Shown piece after piece: positions 1-7,333 of a stretch of 34,316 nucleotides of DNA (its first letter is position 1; each line of letters opens with the position of its first letter). The translations under genes and the position numbers were made by a program. Origin of the DNA: Phreatobacter sp. (lineage in GTDB: Bacteria; Pseudomonadota; Alphaproteobacteria; Rhizobiales; Phreatobacteraceae); contig NZ_JAPZTZ010000033.1 of NCBI RefSeq assembly GCF_027532945.1, forward strand, positions 1-34,316. Direction: 5' to 3'. The notes under the pieces are model-generated. The model did not search any database. It saw only the letters and a list, made by a program, of their open reading frames with translations, and was not told where the DNA came from.

Positions 1-30
1 GATCTTCGCAATCGTCTCCACAACCAGCAT
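1..30 (-). CDS. istA: IstA-like IS21 transposase, N-terminal fragment (cut by window edge)
   Basis: The minus strand from 30 down to 1 encodes M-L-V-V-E-T-I-A-K-I, which matches the conserved start of IS21-family IstA transposases (an HTH plus DDE integrase protein of about 500 aa). A GGAGG sequence lies 11 nt upstream of the ATG, and the paired terminal repeats of the element lie just beyond it. Only ten codons are visible, so intactness and activity cannot be judged. The identification rests on the peptide and the IS21-type repeats together. Confidence 0.6.
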   Translation of the reverse strand, partial: MLVVETIAKI

Positions 31-80
31 CCCAAACTCGCCTCCGATCAACCCGGAGGCACTGTGGACCCAACATCGCG

Positions 81-133
81 GGGGTCCCGTTTGGACGCCG
101 ATCACCCCGAAAACGGGGTCCTTATTCCACGCC
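81..133. repeat. Pair of imperfect 19-bp direct repeats in the IS21 terminus
   Basis: GGGGTCCCGTTTGGACGCC (81-99) and GGGGTCCTTATTCCACGCC (115-133) match at 14 of 19 positions, with repeat starts 34 bp apart. IS21-family ends carry several such repeats, which are transposase-binding sites. The spacing places both on about the same helical face. No further copy is seen to the right of 141. Confidence 0.6.
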
Positions 134-141
134 TATCTACA

Positions 142-307
142 TTCAAGCGCAGCGACAACGAATGCCCTGCATTCCAGGCGCCCTTTGCCGGCTTGGAACC
201 ACACGCAATGTACCTTTCCTTGATCATCTACGCTCTCGACAGTCATGTTCGGACCACCAGATCTCAACCGCACCACTACACCCTGGACGATCCCACCACT
301 GTCCATT
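142..307. other. Gene-free spacer between the IS21 end and the first host-side gene
   Basis: About 165 bp of mixed, relatively AT-rich sequence. A frame stays open across 64-363 on the plus strand, but it runs through the IS terminus, has no ribosome-binding site and shows no recognisable protein features. I see no gene, RNA or clear hairpin here. Confidence 0.4.
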
Positions 308-832
308 CTAGGTGCCACGGGCCGCTGTATTCCTGGCGTTATTTTTACGAGGCCCGCGATTAAGTTGACACGCCTGCAGTTGTTCCGCTACTCTCGCAAA
401 TTCTCGCGTTACGTTTAAGAGCCTGGCCTCAAACTGGTCTAAGTCACACACATCTCTTCGATCATCAATAATCTGCACTCCGGCCCATTTCTTCATTAGC
501 TCAATGGCCACAAGCTCTGATACGCTGAATATGCGAAAGCGTATCCAAGCGCGGCTCGATCCTGAGCAAAATACATCGTGGTGAAAGCCTTGGGCTTCCA
601 GCCATTCAGCAAGATGCCGGGCTGCATCCACTACCTCTGGCCACGACGACTCACACTTCACGTCGCAATCATAACCCGGACGTCCCCGTACGGACGAAAT
701 CGATACGGTCGTACGAAAGCCGTCACTGAAGCCAGGGGCTACTACGTCGCTCGACAAGGACAACTCCCGGCGCGAATCAGCATCCTCTAATGCGTAATAT
801 ATTGCGTCGCCAGGCGAAAGGGTTGCGTTCAT
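308..832 (-). CDS. Hypothetical protein, 174 aa, accessory region
   Basis: I do not recognise this protein. It is soluble, with no signal peptide or membrane segment. It has a basic, Asn/Arg-rich C-terminal tail, and its middle (SSWPEVVDAARHLAEWLEAQ, about residues 62-81) reads as an amphipathic helix. Its GC content and codon use are clearly lower than the genes from 1498 on, which fits horizontal acquisition. It starts 10 bp from the ATG of a divergent XRE regulator, so their promoters must lie partly inside each other's coding sequence and control by that regulator is plausible. It could be the effector of a small regulated module or cargo of a degraded mobile element. Confidence 0.55.
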   Translation of the reverse strand: MNATLSPGDAIYYALEDADSRRELSLSSDVVAPGFSDGFRTTVSISSVRGRPGYDCDVKCESSWPEVVDAARHLAEWLEAQGFHHDVFCSGSSRAWIRFRIFSVSELVAIELMKKWAGVQIIDDRRDVCDLDQFEARLLNVTREFARVAEQLQACQLNRGPRKNNARNTAARGT

Positions 833-842
833 TCAATAGCGA

Positions 843-1103
843 ATGGGCGTAAGAACGCGTGTATCATCCAATGTCCGCCGACAAAGGATTGAGATCGGCA
901 TCACACAAGCTGAACTCGCGACGCGCGTCGGAGTTGATCGCGCATACATTAGCGCTCTAGAACGTGGACTGTATAATCCGACTATAGAGCGCGTCGAGCA
1001 GATCGCTCTTGCACTCGGCGTAGACGTGAGCGTTCTTTTCGACTTAGCAGTCGGCGAACACGTGCAGCGCTCCCACATCGTTCGTAAGCGCACGCCTTTG
1101 TAA
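843..1103 (+). CDS. XRE-family helix-turn-helix transcriptional regulator, 86 aa
   Basis: A single Cro/C1-type HTH domain fills most of the protein (about residues 8-66). The motif QAELATRVGVDRAYISALER carries the recognition helix, followed by the typical NPTIERVEQIALALGV. Nothing follows except a short basic tail. Size and layout resemble phage repressors and the C-proteins that control restriction-modification operons, but no methylase or nuclease gene is adjacent in this window. It is divergent from the 174-aa gene with only 10 bp between start codons, so autoregulation of both is the simplest model. Base composition matches the acquired left edge. Confidence 0.8.
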   Translation: MGVRTRVSSNVRRQRIEIGITQAELATRVGVDRAYISALERGLYNPTIERVEQIALALGVDVSVLFDLAVGEHVQRSHIVRKRTPL

Positions 1104-1462
1104 TACTGTTTTGCCATTCTATACGCTTATTCTTACATTTGCGGCGTTCATTTCCGCTTTGGATGCGCTGTCTGTCCTTATGCGCTGCTTCTCTTGCAAC
1201 TGCGATCACTACGGACTTTACCCGAACACTCGCCCTCTCCCCGTCACATCGGTTCGCCTACGTTTCAGGCGGAACGACTGATATGGTTTTTGTTGTCTCG
1301 CTTAATTGCGAGGAAGAATAGCTCGGCAAACTATCTCCATATTACGTGATCCCTGCCACTTTGGGGCCAGATCGATCAAAAGCCCCGGCTGAGCAACCCC
1401 GACCAGCTCAGCCGGGGCTTTCCCATCAGGGTAGCGCTTGAATAGCACCATGATCAAAAAGC
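1104..1462. other. 359-bp gene-free stretch with one strong hairpin
   Basis: Low-GC sequence after the XRE gene. A short plus-strand frame (ATG at 1163, ending 1321) encodes a small, vaguely signal-like peptide, but it has no convincing ribosome-binding site and no known family. A minus-strand frame across 1302-1550 runs through the hairpin and the HNH junction and is unlikely to be coding. The hairpin at 1379-1421 is the only clear structure. Confidence 0.5.
1379..1421. terminator. Strong hairpin, probable bidirectional terminator
   Basis: A perfect 16-bp inverted repeat (arms 1379-1394 and 1406-1421; arm AAAGCCCCGGCTGAGC) encloses an 11-nt loop. The GC-rich stem is flanked by A/T tracts (AAAA on one side, CTTT on the other), as in intrinsic terminators active on both strands. 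It lies between the acquired DNA and the truncated HNH gene. Confidence 0.65.
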
Positions 1463-1795
1463 GTGTTCGGTGCAGCAATATGTCCTCACTACAGAGAACT
1501 GCGCGACCGCTTCCGCTGCCAATATTGCGGTCATGGCGAGGATCTGACATTCGACCACCTCATCCCGCGCTCCAAGGGCGGCCAGACCACCTGGGACAAC
1601 GTGCTCACCGCCTGCTCGCCCTGCAACCTGCGCAAGGGCTCGATGACCCTGAAGGAATCCGGGCTGGCCCTGGCCCGCCTGCCCTTCGCGCCGTCGGTGC
1701 AGGACCTGCACGCCAATGGCCGGCTCTTCCCGCCGAATTATCTGCACGAGAGCTGGATGGACTATCTCTACTGGGACACCGAACTGGAGCCGTGA
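1463..1795 (+). CDS. HNH endonuclease, 5'-truncated remnant (110 aa)
   Basis: From residue 13 (LRDRFRCQYCG) the protein is a standard HNH nuclease domain: CQYC zinc ligands, the metal-binding DHLIPRSKGG core, the TTWDN Asn, the second CSPC pair, and the conserved tail RLFPPNYLHESW...YWDTELEP. Full-length relatives in Rhizobiales have roughly 185 aa, with about 75 more residues before LRDRF. Here those are replaced by 12 unrelated residues in lower-GC DNA, and the frame opens with a weak GTG at 1463. The break at about 1498 therefore marks a recombination that removed the native start. The HNH core is intact, but expression is doubtful and this may be a pseudogene. Its stop lies 3 bp from convergent dsbB. 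Confidence 0.75.
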   Translation: MFGAAICPHYRELRDRFRCQYCGHGEDLTFDHLIPRSKGGQTTWDNVLTACSPCNLRKGSMTLKESGLALARLPFAPSVQDLHANGRLFPPNYLHESWMDYLYWDTELEP

Positions 1796-1798
1796 GGC

Positions 1799-2353
1799 TC
1801 AGGCGGTCTCGCGCGGCCGGCTGGCCGCCACCAGCGCCAATGCGGCCAGCACCGTGGCGATCAGCGCGTTCCAGCCCGCCAGCGACACGCCGAGGAAGCG
1901 CCAGGCCGCCACCGTGCAGTCCGCCAGCGGCTTCGCCGTCTGGATCTGGCGCAAGAGGTCGGCGGGATTGCGGGCGATGACGGCCGGTTGGGCGCAGGTC
2001 GTCGGCCCCGGCCAGAAGCCCCATTCGGCGCCGGCATGATAGATGCCGAGGCCAGCGCCCCAGATCATCAGCCCTGCGAGGACGAGGAGCCCGAGGCGGA
2101 TCACCGGCGCCGGGGCCCGCTTCCAGGCCAGCCCCGCGACGACCAGCGCCGCCGGGATCACCGCGTAATAGGGCACGCGCTGCTGCAGGCAGAGCGGGCA
2201 GGGCGAGAGGCCGACGACGAACTCGAAGAAATAGGCGCCGAGAATGGCCCCCGTGCCGGCTGCGGCGATGAACAGCGCCGCGGAGAGCCAGGGACGGGCG
2301 AGGACGACCGCGCCGAGGGCGGATCCGCGGGGGGTGGTGGAGCTCAGCGTCAT
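1799..2353 (-). CDS. dsbB: Disulfide bond formation protein B
   Basis: This is an inner-membrane quinone reductase that reoxidises periplasmic DsbA. The 184-aa protein has four predicted membrane helices (about 22-45, 62-78, 84-104, 152-176). It has both redox Cys pairs: C52-P-L-C55 at the first periplasmic loop, and C120 and C146 in the second. The GIYHAGAEWGFWPGP segment before C120 is typical of the alphaproteobacterial DsbB branch. No dsbA is nearby. It is convergent with the HNH remnant and divergent from pgsA across about 100 bp. Confidence 0.93.
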   Translation of the reverse strand: MTLSSTTPRGSALGAVVLARPWLSAALFIAAAGTGAILGAYFFEFVVGLSPCPLCLQQRVPYYAVIPAALVVAGLAWKRAPAPVIRLGLLVLAGLMIWGAGLGIYHAGAEWGFWPGPTTCAQPAVIARNPADLLRQIQTAKPLADCTVAAWRFLGVSLAGWNALIATVLAALALVAASRPRETA

Positions 2354-2453
2354 GGCTCGGGTTCTAGACCTTCACGCGGTTCTGTCCAACAGCCGCAGGG
2401 CCCGAACGAGGGATTCCATTGACCCGAAGCGCCCCCTCGTCCATCACAAGATC

Positions 2454-3077
2454 ATGAGTTCGGCCGATCCGATCACCCGCCGGCGCGGCGGGGGAACCTA
2501 CAGCGTTCCCAACCTGCTGACCTACGGCCGCGTGGTGGCGGTGCCGCTGGTGGGCGCCTGTCTTTTCGTCCAGGTCATCTACGAGGGTGGGATTTGGCTG
2601 CGCTGGGTGGCGCTCGGCATCTTCGTCGCCGCCGCCATCACGGACTATTTCGACGGCTACCTTGCCCGGGCCTGGCAGCAGCACTCCGCCATCGGCCGGA
2701 TGCTCGACCCGATCGCCGACAAGCTGCTGGTGGGCGTCGTCCTGCTCTTCCTCGCCGCCGACGGCACCATCTTGGGCTGGTCGCTCTGGGCGGCCATGGT
2801 CATCCTCGCCCGTGAGATCCTTGTCTCGGGCCTGCGCGAATTCCTCGCGGAGCTGCGCGTCTCCGTGCCGGTGACGCGGCTCGCCAAGTGGAAGACGGCG
2901 GTGCAGCTTGTGGCCGTCGGCTTCCTCATCGCCGGCCCCGCGGGTGACAAGATCGTGCCGGGCGTGACGCTCATCGGCATCGTCCTGCTCTGGGCGGCGG
3001 CGATCCTCACCCTCTACACCGGCTACGACTATTTCCGCGCCGGCGCCGGGCACCTGATCGAGGAAGACGAGCGGTGA
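2454..3077 (+). CDS. pgsA: CDP-diacylglycerol--glycerol-3-phosphate 3-phosphatidyltransferase
   Basis: This enzyme makes phosphatidylglycerophosphate from CDP-diacylglycerol and glycerol-3-phosphate, the committed step to phosphatidylglycerol and cardiolipin, in the inner membrane. The CDP-alcohol phosphotransferase signature DG-x2-AR-x8-G-x3-D-x3-D is complete (DGYLAR ... GRMLDPIAD, around residues 67-91), and several hydrophobic helices follow. I chose the ATG at 2454 (MSSADPITRRRGGG, 207 aa). The frame is open further upstream, but that part overlaps antisense dsbB. The stop overlaps the GTG start of moaD in a GTGA tetranucleotide, so the two are probably translationally coupled. Confidence 0.93.
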   Translation: MSSADPITRRRGGGTYSVPNLLTYGRVVAVPLVGACLFVQVIYEGGIWLRWVALGIFVAAAITDYFDGYLARAWQQHSAIGRMLDPIADKLLVGVVLLFLAADGTILGWSLWAAMVILAREILVSGLREFLAELRVSVPVTRLAKWKTAVQLVAVGFLIAGPAGDKIVPGVTLIGIVLLWAAAILTLYTGYDYFRAGAGHLIEEDER

Positions 3078-3325
3078 AGGTCCTCTATTTCGCCTGGGTG
3101 CGCGAGCGTATCGGCAAGTCCTCGGAGGAGATCGACGTGCCGCCCGATGTGCGCACCGTCTCCGACCTCATCGACCATCTGATCTCGCTCGACGAGACCT
3201 ATGCTCATGCCTTCGAGAACCGAACGGTGATCCGCGCGGCACTCGATCAGGTTCACGTGAAGCCGGATGCGAGCCTCGACGATGCCGAGGAGATTGCCTT
3301 TTTTCCGCCCATGACCGGCGGCTAG
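3074..3325 (+). CDS. moaD: Molybdopterin synthase sulfur-carrier subunit MoaD
   Basis: This is a beta-grasp ubiquitin-like protein of 83 aa ending in the diagnostic Gly-Gly (FFPPMTGG). Its C-terminus is adenylated by MoeB, thiocarboxylated, and used by MoaE to build molybdopterin dithiolene. The start is GTG, overlapping the pgsA stop by 4 nt. In many rhizobia pgsA-moaD is followed directly by moaE; here the next gene is an unrelated hydrolase and moaE is not in the window. A MoeB-type protein is present far away at 31336-32109. Confidence 0.92.
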   Translation: MKVLYFAWVRERIGKSSEEIDVPPDVRTVSDLIDHLISLDETYAHAFENRTVIRAALDQVHVKPDASLDDAEEIAFFPPMTGG

Positions 3326-3336
3326 TCTCCCTCCCC

Positions 3337-4455
3337 ATGGCGCCCCCCGACGCTTCTCCCCCTCCGCAGACATCCCGCCGCTTCAGCCGCCGGCGGCTGC
3401 TGGCGCTTCTCGCCGGCATGCCGCTGATCGGCGGCGCAGGCGGTGCCTTCGCCTTCAGCCGGCAGGCCTATTACACCGGCCCGGTGAGCGACCATTTCGA
3501 CGGGACGCGCTTCTTCGACCCGCATGGCGTGCCGCCGAAGCCCTTGACCGACCTGCTGCGCTGGCAGTTCGGCGATGACGAGAAGGCGCGCTGGCCCGAG
3601 ACCTGGCCGCTCGCCGCCAGCGACAAGCCGCCGGCCAGGGTCGAGGGCGAGGCGATCAGGCTGAGCTATATCGGCCATGCGAGCTTCCTGTTGCAGACGC
3701 GCGGCCTCAACATCCTCATGGACCCGGTCTGGTCGGAGCGGATGTCGCCGGTCTCCTTCGCCGGGCCAAAGCGCGCGAACCCACCGGGAATCGCCTTCGA
3801 GGACCTGCCCAAGATCGACGTGGTTCTCGTCAGCCACGGCCATTACGACCATCTCGACCTGTCCACGCTGTCGCGCCTCCAGGCCGTGCACCAGCCGCGG
3901 GTGATCACGCCCCTCGGCCAGGACGCGATCATGAAAGGCCATGACGCCGCCATCCGCGCCGAGGCGCATGACTGGGGCGACCGCGTCGAGATCGGTAACG
4001 GCATGGCGGTGCATCTGGCGCCGATGCGGCACTGGTCGGCGCGCGGCATCTTCGACCGCAACAAGGCGCTGTGGGCGGCCTTCGTGCTCGAGGCCCCCGG
4101 CGGGCTCGTCTACCACATCGGCGACACCGGCTATGGCGACGGCCATCATTTCCGCGAGGCCAAGCGGCGCTTCGGCGGCTTCCGCCTCGCCATCCTGCCA
4201 ATCGGCGCCTATGAGCCGCGTTGGTTCATGCGCGACCAGCACATGAATCCGGCCGAGGCGGTGCAGGTGATGCTGGATTGCGGAGCCAGGCGCGCGCTCG
4301 CACATCACTGGGGCACGGTTCAGCTCACCAACGAGGCCATCGAGGCGCCGCGCGAGGCGCTGGCGGCGGCTCTCGCCGAACGTGGCATCGCGCCGGAGAC
4401 CTTCCGGGCGATCCGCCCGGGCGAGGTGTGGGAGCTTCCCGCCGCCGAGGCCTGA
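3337..4455 (+). CDS. Metallo-beta-lactamase-fold hydrolase, NAPE-PLD/UlaG-like, exported
   Basis: The 372-aa protein has an N-terminal twin-arginine-type export signal (SRRFSRRRLLALLAGMPLIGG, about residues 13-33). It is followed by a metallo-beta-lactamase domain with the di-zinc motif H167-G-H169-Y-D171-H172, further metal ligands around MRHWSARG and HIGDTGYGDG, and a final HHWGT. Relatives include bacterial proteins annotated as NAPE-hydrolysing phospholipase D and UlaG-like lactonases; the substrate cannot be inferred. It starts 11 bp after moaD, without an obvious ribosome-binding site. Convergent with the DUF4175 gene. Confidence 0.85.
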   Translation: MAPPDASPPPQTSRRFSRRRLLALLAGMPLIGGAGGAFAFSRQAYYTGPVSDHFDGTRFFDPHGVPPKPLTDLLRWQFGDDEKARWPETWPLAASDKPPARVEGEAIRLSYIGHASFLLQTRGLNILMDPVWSERMSPVSFAGPKRANPPGIAFEDLPKIDVVLVSHGHYDHLDLSTLSRLQAVHQPRVITPLGQDAIMKGHDAAIRAEAHDWGDRVEIGNGMAVHLAPMRHWSARGIFDRNKALWAAFVLEAPGGLVYHIGDTGYGDGHHFREAKRRFGGFRLAILPIGAYEPRWFMRDQHMNPAEAVQVMLDCGARRALAHHWGTVQLTNEAIEAPREALAAALAERGIAPETFRAIRPGEVWELPAAEA

Positions 4456-4470
4456 GCCCGGCGACGCGCT

Positions 4471-7227
4471 TTACTGGATCTGCAAGCCGCGGAGCAGGCG
4501 CTCGAGATAGTCCATCTCAAGCTGCGGACGGTCCTGCTCGGAGAGGCGGCGGCGCAGCTCCTCCAATACCCGCTGCGCGCGCTGGGCGGCGCCCTCGCCG
4601 GCATTGGGGATGCGGACGTCGGAATTGTCATTGGCCTCGCGGCCGCGGGTCGGACGTCCAAGCGGATCGTAATCCTGGTTGCCCGCCTGGCCGAGGCGGC
4701 CGGCCTGTCCGTCCTGGCCCGGCTGGCCGGGACCCTGACCCTGGCCCTGGCCTTCCTGCATCTGCTGGGCGAGACCCTGCGCGCCGCGCTGAAGATTGCG
4801 CAAAGCACGGCCCTGCGCATCTGTCGCGCCCTGGCCGTTGCCGCGGCCGAGAGCGTCCTCGGCCTCGCGCATGGCGCGGCCGGCCCCATCAAGGCCTTCC
4901 TGCGCCTGCCGGCCAGCCTCTGAGCCACCGGGTCCCTGGCCCTGCTGGCCTTCCTGACCCTCGCCGCCCTGGCCCTGCCGGCCGAGCTCCTCGCGCAGCT
5001 GGTCAAGCAGCTCGCGCAGCTGACGCTGGGCGTCACCGAGCTGGTCGAAGCCCTGCTCACCCTGCTCGCCCTGTTGTCCCGGCTGCTGCTGCTGGCCCTG
5101 CTGGCCGCGCTGGCCGTTGCGCTGCTGCTGCTGGTTCCGCTGGGCGCGGCGCTGTTCCTGCTGGCGACGGAACGTGTCGTCGCGCAGCTGCTGCTGGCGA
5201 CGGATCATGTCGGCAAGCCGGTCGAGCGGGCTCTCGCCCTGTTCGCCGCCCTCACCGTTCTCACCCTGCTGCTGCTGTTGCTGCTGCCGGCCGGCCTGCA
5301 GGCCCTGCAGCATCTGCTGGAGCTCCTGCATCAGGCGCTGTGCCTGATCGCGGGCGCCATTGCGGGCGAGGTTCTCGATGCGGTTGAGCATGTCGCGCAG
5401 GTCCTGCGGGCGGACCGTGCGGGTGTTCGGGTCGCGCTGGGCCTGCTGCTGCTGCTGGTTGCGGCCGTCCTGACGGTTGCGCAGCGCCTGTTCGGCAAGC
5501 TCGCGCATCAGCCGGTCCATGGCCTGGCGCAGGTCCTGCGACAGGCGGCGGATCTCCTCCTCGGAGGCGCCGCGCTCGATGGCCTGGCGCAGGCGCTCGG
5601 CGGCCTGTGAGACGGCGCGCTCGGCCTCGGAGACGTCGCCGTCCTCCATGCGCACGGCGATGTCCCAGAGATAGTCCATGACCTCGCGCAGGGCCTCGTC
5701 GTTGCGGGCGCGGACGATGCGGAAATAGGCGGTGCGCAGGCCGAGATAAACCGGCGTCTCGAGGCTGAAGATATCCGGCGCCGTGGTCAGCGCCTCCAGC
5801 GCCCGGGCGACGCGCGGGGCGGCATTGGCGTCGAGCGCGAGCAGCCGGCGCTGCTCGATGAGGACGCGGGGGATCGGCTTGGAGAAAACCCGCTGCGGCA
5901 GGGTGCCATAGAGCGTGTCGGAGAAGCCTTCGTTGCCGGCATCGTCGCGGGCCTTGAGCTTCACCGCCACCTGCAGTCCAGCGAAGGGATGGGTGGTAAA
6001 GTCGCGCGCCGTCTGGCCGTTGCCAGAGCGGGTGCGCGCCTGCGGCAGGGTGAGGGGTAGGGCGGAGAGCTCGGCGAGGGGCCGCGCGCCGGGGCGCTGC
6101 AGCGCCTGCGCCGACGGCGCCAGGGTCATGGTGGCCTCGGCCTCCTTCACCCCGTAATCGTCCTCGACCTTGTAGGAGAGCACCATCTGGTTGCGCGGAT
6201 CGGTCTGGGGCGGACGCTCGAAGGCAATGGTCGGCGCACCATCGGCGATGGCCTCGAAGCGCCAGACGAGGGGCGCGGCGCCAGTGCCACTGACGGCAAG
6301 GGTGCCGGCACGGCTCACCGTCCAGCGGGTCTCGGCGAGGGCGGCGGCATTGGGCTGCGACGCGGCGGGAGCGGGCGCGCCAGTGGTCGCCGCGGCATTG
6401 GCGGAGCGTTCGGGGGCCGGCGCCTCAGCGACGCCGCCCTCAGGCTTCACCGCGACATCGGCAAGGCCGGCGACGCGCAGCGTCACCACGGAGCCGGCGG
6501 GAACGCGGAAGATCTCGGGCTCGCCCTGGGCGGGGGCGGCCTCGCCGGAGCGGCGCGTCGGCAGGATCACCGGCGGGCGGGCGGTATAGGCCGGCGGCGT
6601 CACCCAGGCGTCGATGCGGTAGGTGATGGGCGTCGGCGGCGCCCGCCAGTCGAAGGCGGTCATCAGCCGCGCCATGCGCTCGTCACCGGCGAGGAAATAG
6701 GCCGGAACGATCAGCAGAAGGGCGAGGGCGCGGACGGCATAGCGGTCGAGCGCCGGCATGCGCGGCGTCGGGATGCCGGTGCGCAGCCGGCCGGCGGCCG
6801 CGGCAACGCGGGCGCGATGCTCGGCCCAGAGCGCCTTGGCAAAGGGGTCGTTGGAGGTGGCGAGGTCGTCGGCGAGCGCCGTGGCGGGGCGATGGCCGCC
6901 CTCCGTCATGCGATCGATGCGGCGCAGGGCCTCCTGCTCGCTCGGTCGGCGAATGGTCAGCAGCGGCCAAGCCGCGCCGACGAGGAGGGCGAGGACGAAG
7001 AGGACGCCGCCGAAGCGCGCCCAATAGGGCACGACCTGCCAGAAGCCGAGCCAGGACACGGCGAGAACGCCGCCGAAAATGACGAGGAAGAGGACGAGCC
7101 GCGGCCAGACGCGCTCCCAGAGCAGCACGAGGCGGGCGCGGTCGATGGCATGGGCCAGCGCGAGATCATAGCCGCTGCGGGCGGGGGCCTGATCGTCGCC
7201 GCGATCCCGGGGGCGGTCCTTGTCCAT
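4471..7227 (-). CDS. DUF4175 / TIGR02302 family membrane protein, Gln/Gly-rich
   Basis: A large protein (918 aa from the ATG at 7227) of a family found in alphaproteobacteria, function unknown. Three membrane helices lie in the first 190 residues (two close together around 30-75, one around 155-170). Next is a beta-rich, presumably periplasmic middle. The C-terminal third is dominated by Gln/Gly/Arg-rich low complexity (QQQQ, QGQ, GEQG blocks, about residues 570-850), ending in a conserved short tail (DQPQLEMDYLERLLRGLQIQ). The frame is open 15 codons further to 7272, but MDKDRPRDRG fits the family start. It lies 105 bp downstream of the dehydratase gene on the same strand. Confidence 0.85.
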   Translation of the reverse strand: MDKDRPRDRGDDQAPARSGYDLALAHAIDRARLVLLWERVWPRLVLFLVIFGGVLAVSWLGFWQVVPYWARFGGVLFVLALLVGAAWPLLTIRRPSEQEALRRIDRMTEGGHRPATALADDLATSNDPFAKALWAEHRARVAAAAGRLRTGIPTPRMPALDRYAVRALALLLIVPAYFLAGDERMARLMTAFDWRAPPTPITYRIDAWVTPPAYTARPPVILPTRRSGEAAPAQGEPEIFRVPAGSVVTLRVAGLADVAVKPEGGVAEAPAPERSANAAATTGAPAPAASQPNAAALAETRWTVSRAGTLAVSGTGAAPLVWRFEAIADGAPTIAFERPPQTDPRNQMVLSYKVEDDYGVKEAEATMTLAPSAQALQRPGARPLAELSALPLTLPQARTRSGNGQTARDFTTHPFAGLQVAVKLKARDDAGNEGFSDTLYGTLPQRVFSKPIPRVLIEQRRLLALDANAAPRVARALEALTTAPDIFSLETPVYLGLRTAYFRIVRARNDEALREVMDYLWDIAVRMEDGDVSEAERAVSQAAERLRQAIERGASEEEIRRLSQDLRQAMDRLMRELAEQALRNRQDGRNQQQQQAQRDPNTRTVRPQDLRDMLNRIENLARNGARDQAQRLMQELQQMLQGLQAGRQQQQQQQGENGEGGEQGESPLDRLADMIRRQQQLRDDTFRRQQEQRRAQRNQQQQRNGQRGQQGQQQQPGQQGEQGEQGFDQLGDAQRQLRELLDQLREELGRQGQGGEGQEGQQGQGPGGSEAGRQAQEGLDGAGRAMREAEDALGRGNGQGATDAQGRALRNLQRGAQGLAQQMQEGQGQGQGPGQPGQDGQAGRLGQAGNQDYDPLGRPTRGREANDNSDVRIPNAGEGAAQRAQRVLEELRRRLSEQDRPQLEMDYLERLLRGLQIQ
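5060..5290. repeat. CTG/CAG-rich low-complexity tract within the DUF4175 gene
   Basis: Clusters of CTG triplets on the plus strand (for example 5083-5095, 5122-5133 and 5268-5285) encode runs of four to six glutamines on the minus strand. It is imperfect and coding, so it is a microsatellite-like segment prone to length variation rather than a separate element. Confidence 0.6.
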
Positions 7228-7316
7228 GCCGTCGCTCAAGATCCGCTCCGGTTCGAGCCTCGTGCACTGCACAAGCTACCATGGTCGTCCTCAAAAACCA
7301 CCATTTCAAGGCGGCA

Positions 7317-7333
7317 AACGATCACGGATCGTT
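7317..7333 (-). terminator. Small hairpin at the end of the dehydratase gene, possible weak terminator
   Basis: A perfect 7-bp inverted repeat AACGATC-ACG-GATCGTT overlaps the stop codon of the minus-strand dehydratase and is followed on that strand by GTTTGCC. The stem is short and the T tract poor, so it is only a candidate; transcription may continue into DUF4175. Confidence 0.35.

Larger units (their letters stand above)
1..141 (-). mobile_element. IS21-family insertion sequence, left end (rest lies outside the window)
   Basis: Read on the minus strand, a TG-starting terminus at position 141 (TGTAGATAGGCGTGGA...) leads into two imperfect GGCGTnnAAnnnGGACCCC repeats, then a GGAGG ribosome-binding site and an ATG opening MLVVETIAKI, the usual IstA N-terminus. 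Terminal repeats followed by istA is the IS21 left-end layout. The remainder, including istB and the right end, lies before position 1, so target duplications cannot be checked. The boundary at 141 is inferred from the TG dinucleotide and could be off by a few bases. Confidence 0.68.

Noticed and set aside
64-363. A 99-codon plus-strand frame at the left edge
   Set aside because: It crosses the IS21 terminal repeats and overlaps the end of the 174-aa gene on the other strand; no ribosome-binding site or known features.
1163-1321. A small plus-strand frame with a signal-like start after the XRE gene
   Set aside because: No ribosome-binding site, no homology I recognise, and the region is otherwise gene-free; kept only as a remark in the spacer entry.
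1302-1550. An 82-codon minus-strand frame over the hairpin and the HNH junction
   Set aside because: It reads through a perfect 16-bp terminator-like hairpin and into antisense HNH sequence, so composition changes abruptly mid-frame; more likely chance.
5060-5290. Repeated CTG units that might suggest a CRISPR or tandem-repeat array
   Set aside because: The repeats are irregular triplets encoding glutamine runs inside DUF4175, with no spacer/repeat periodicity.
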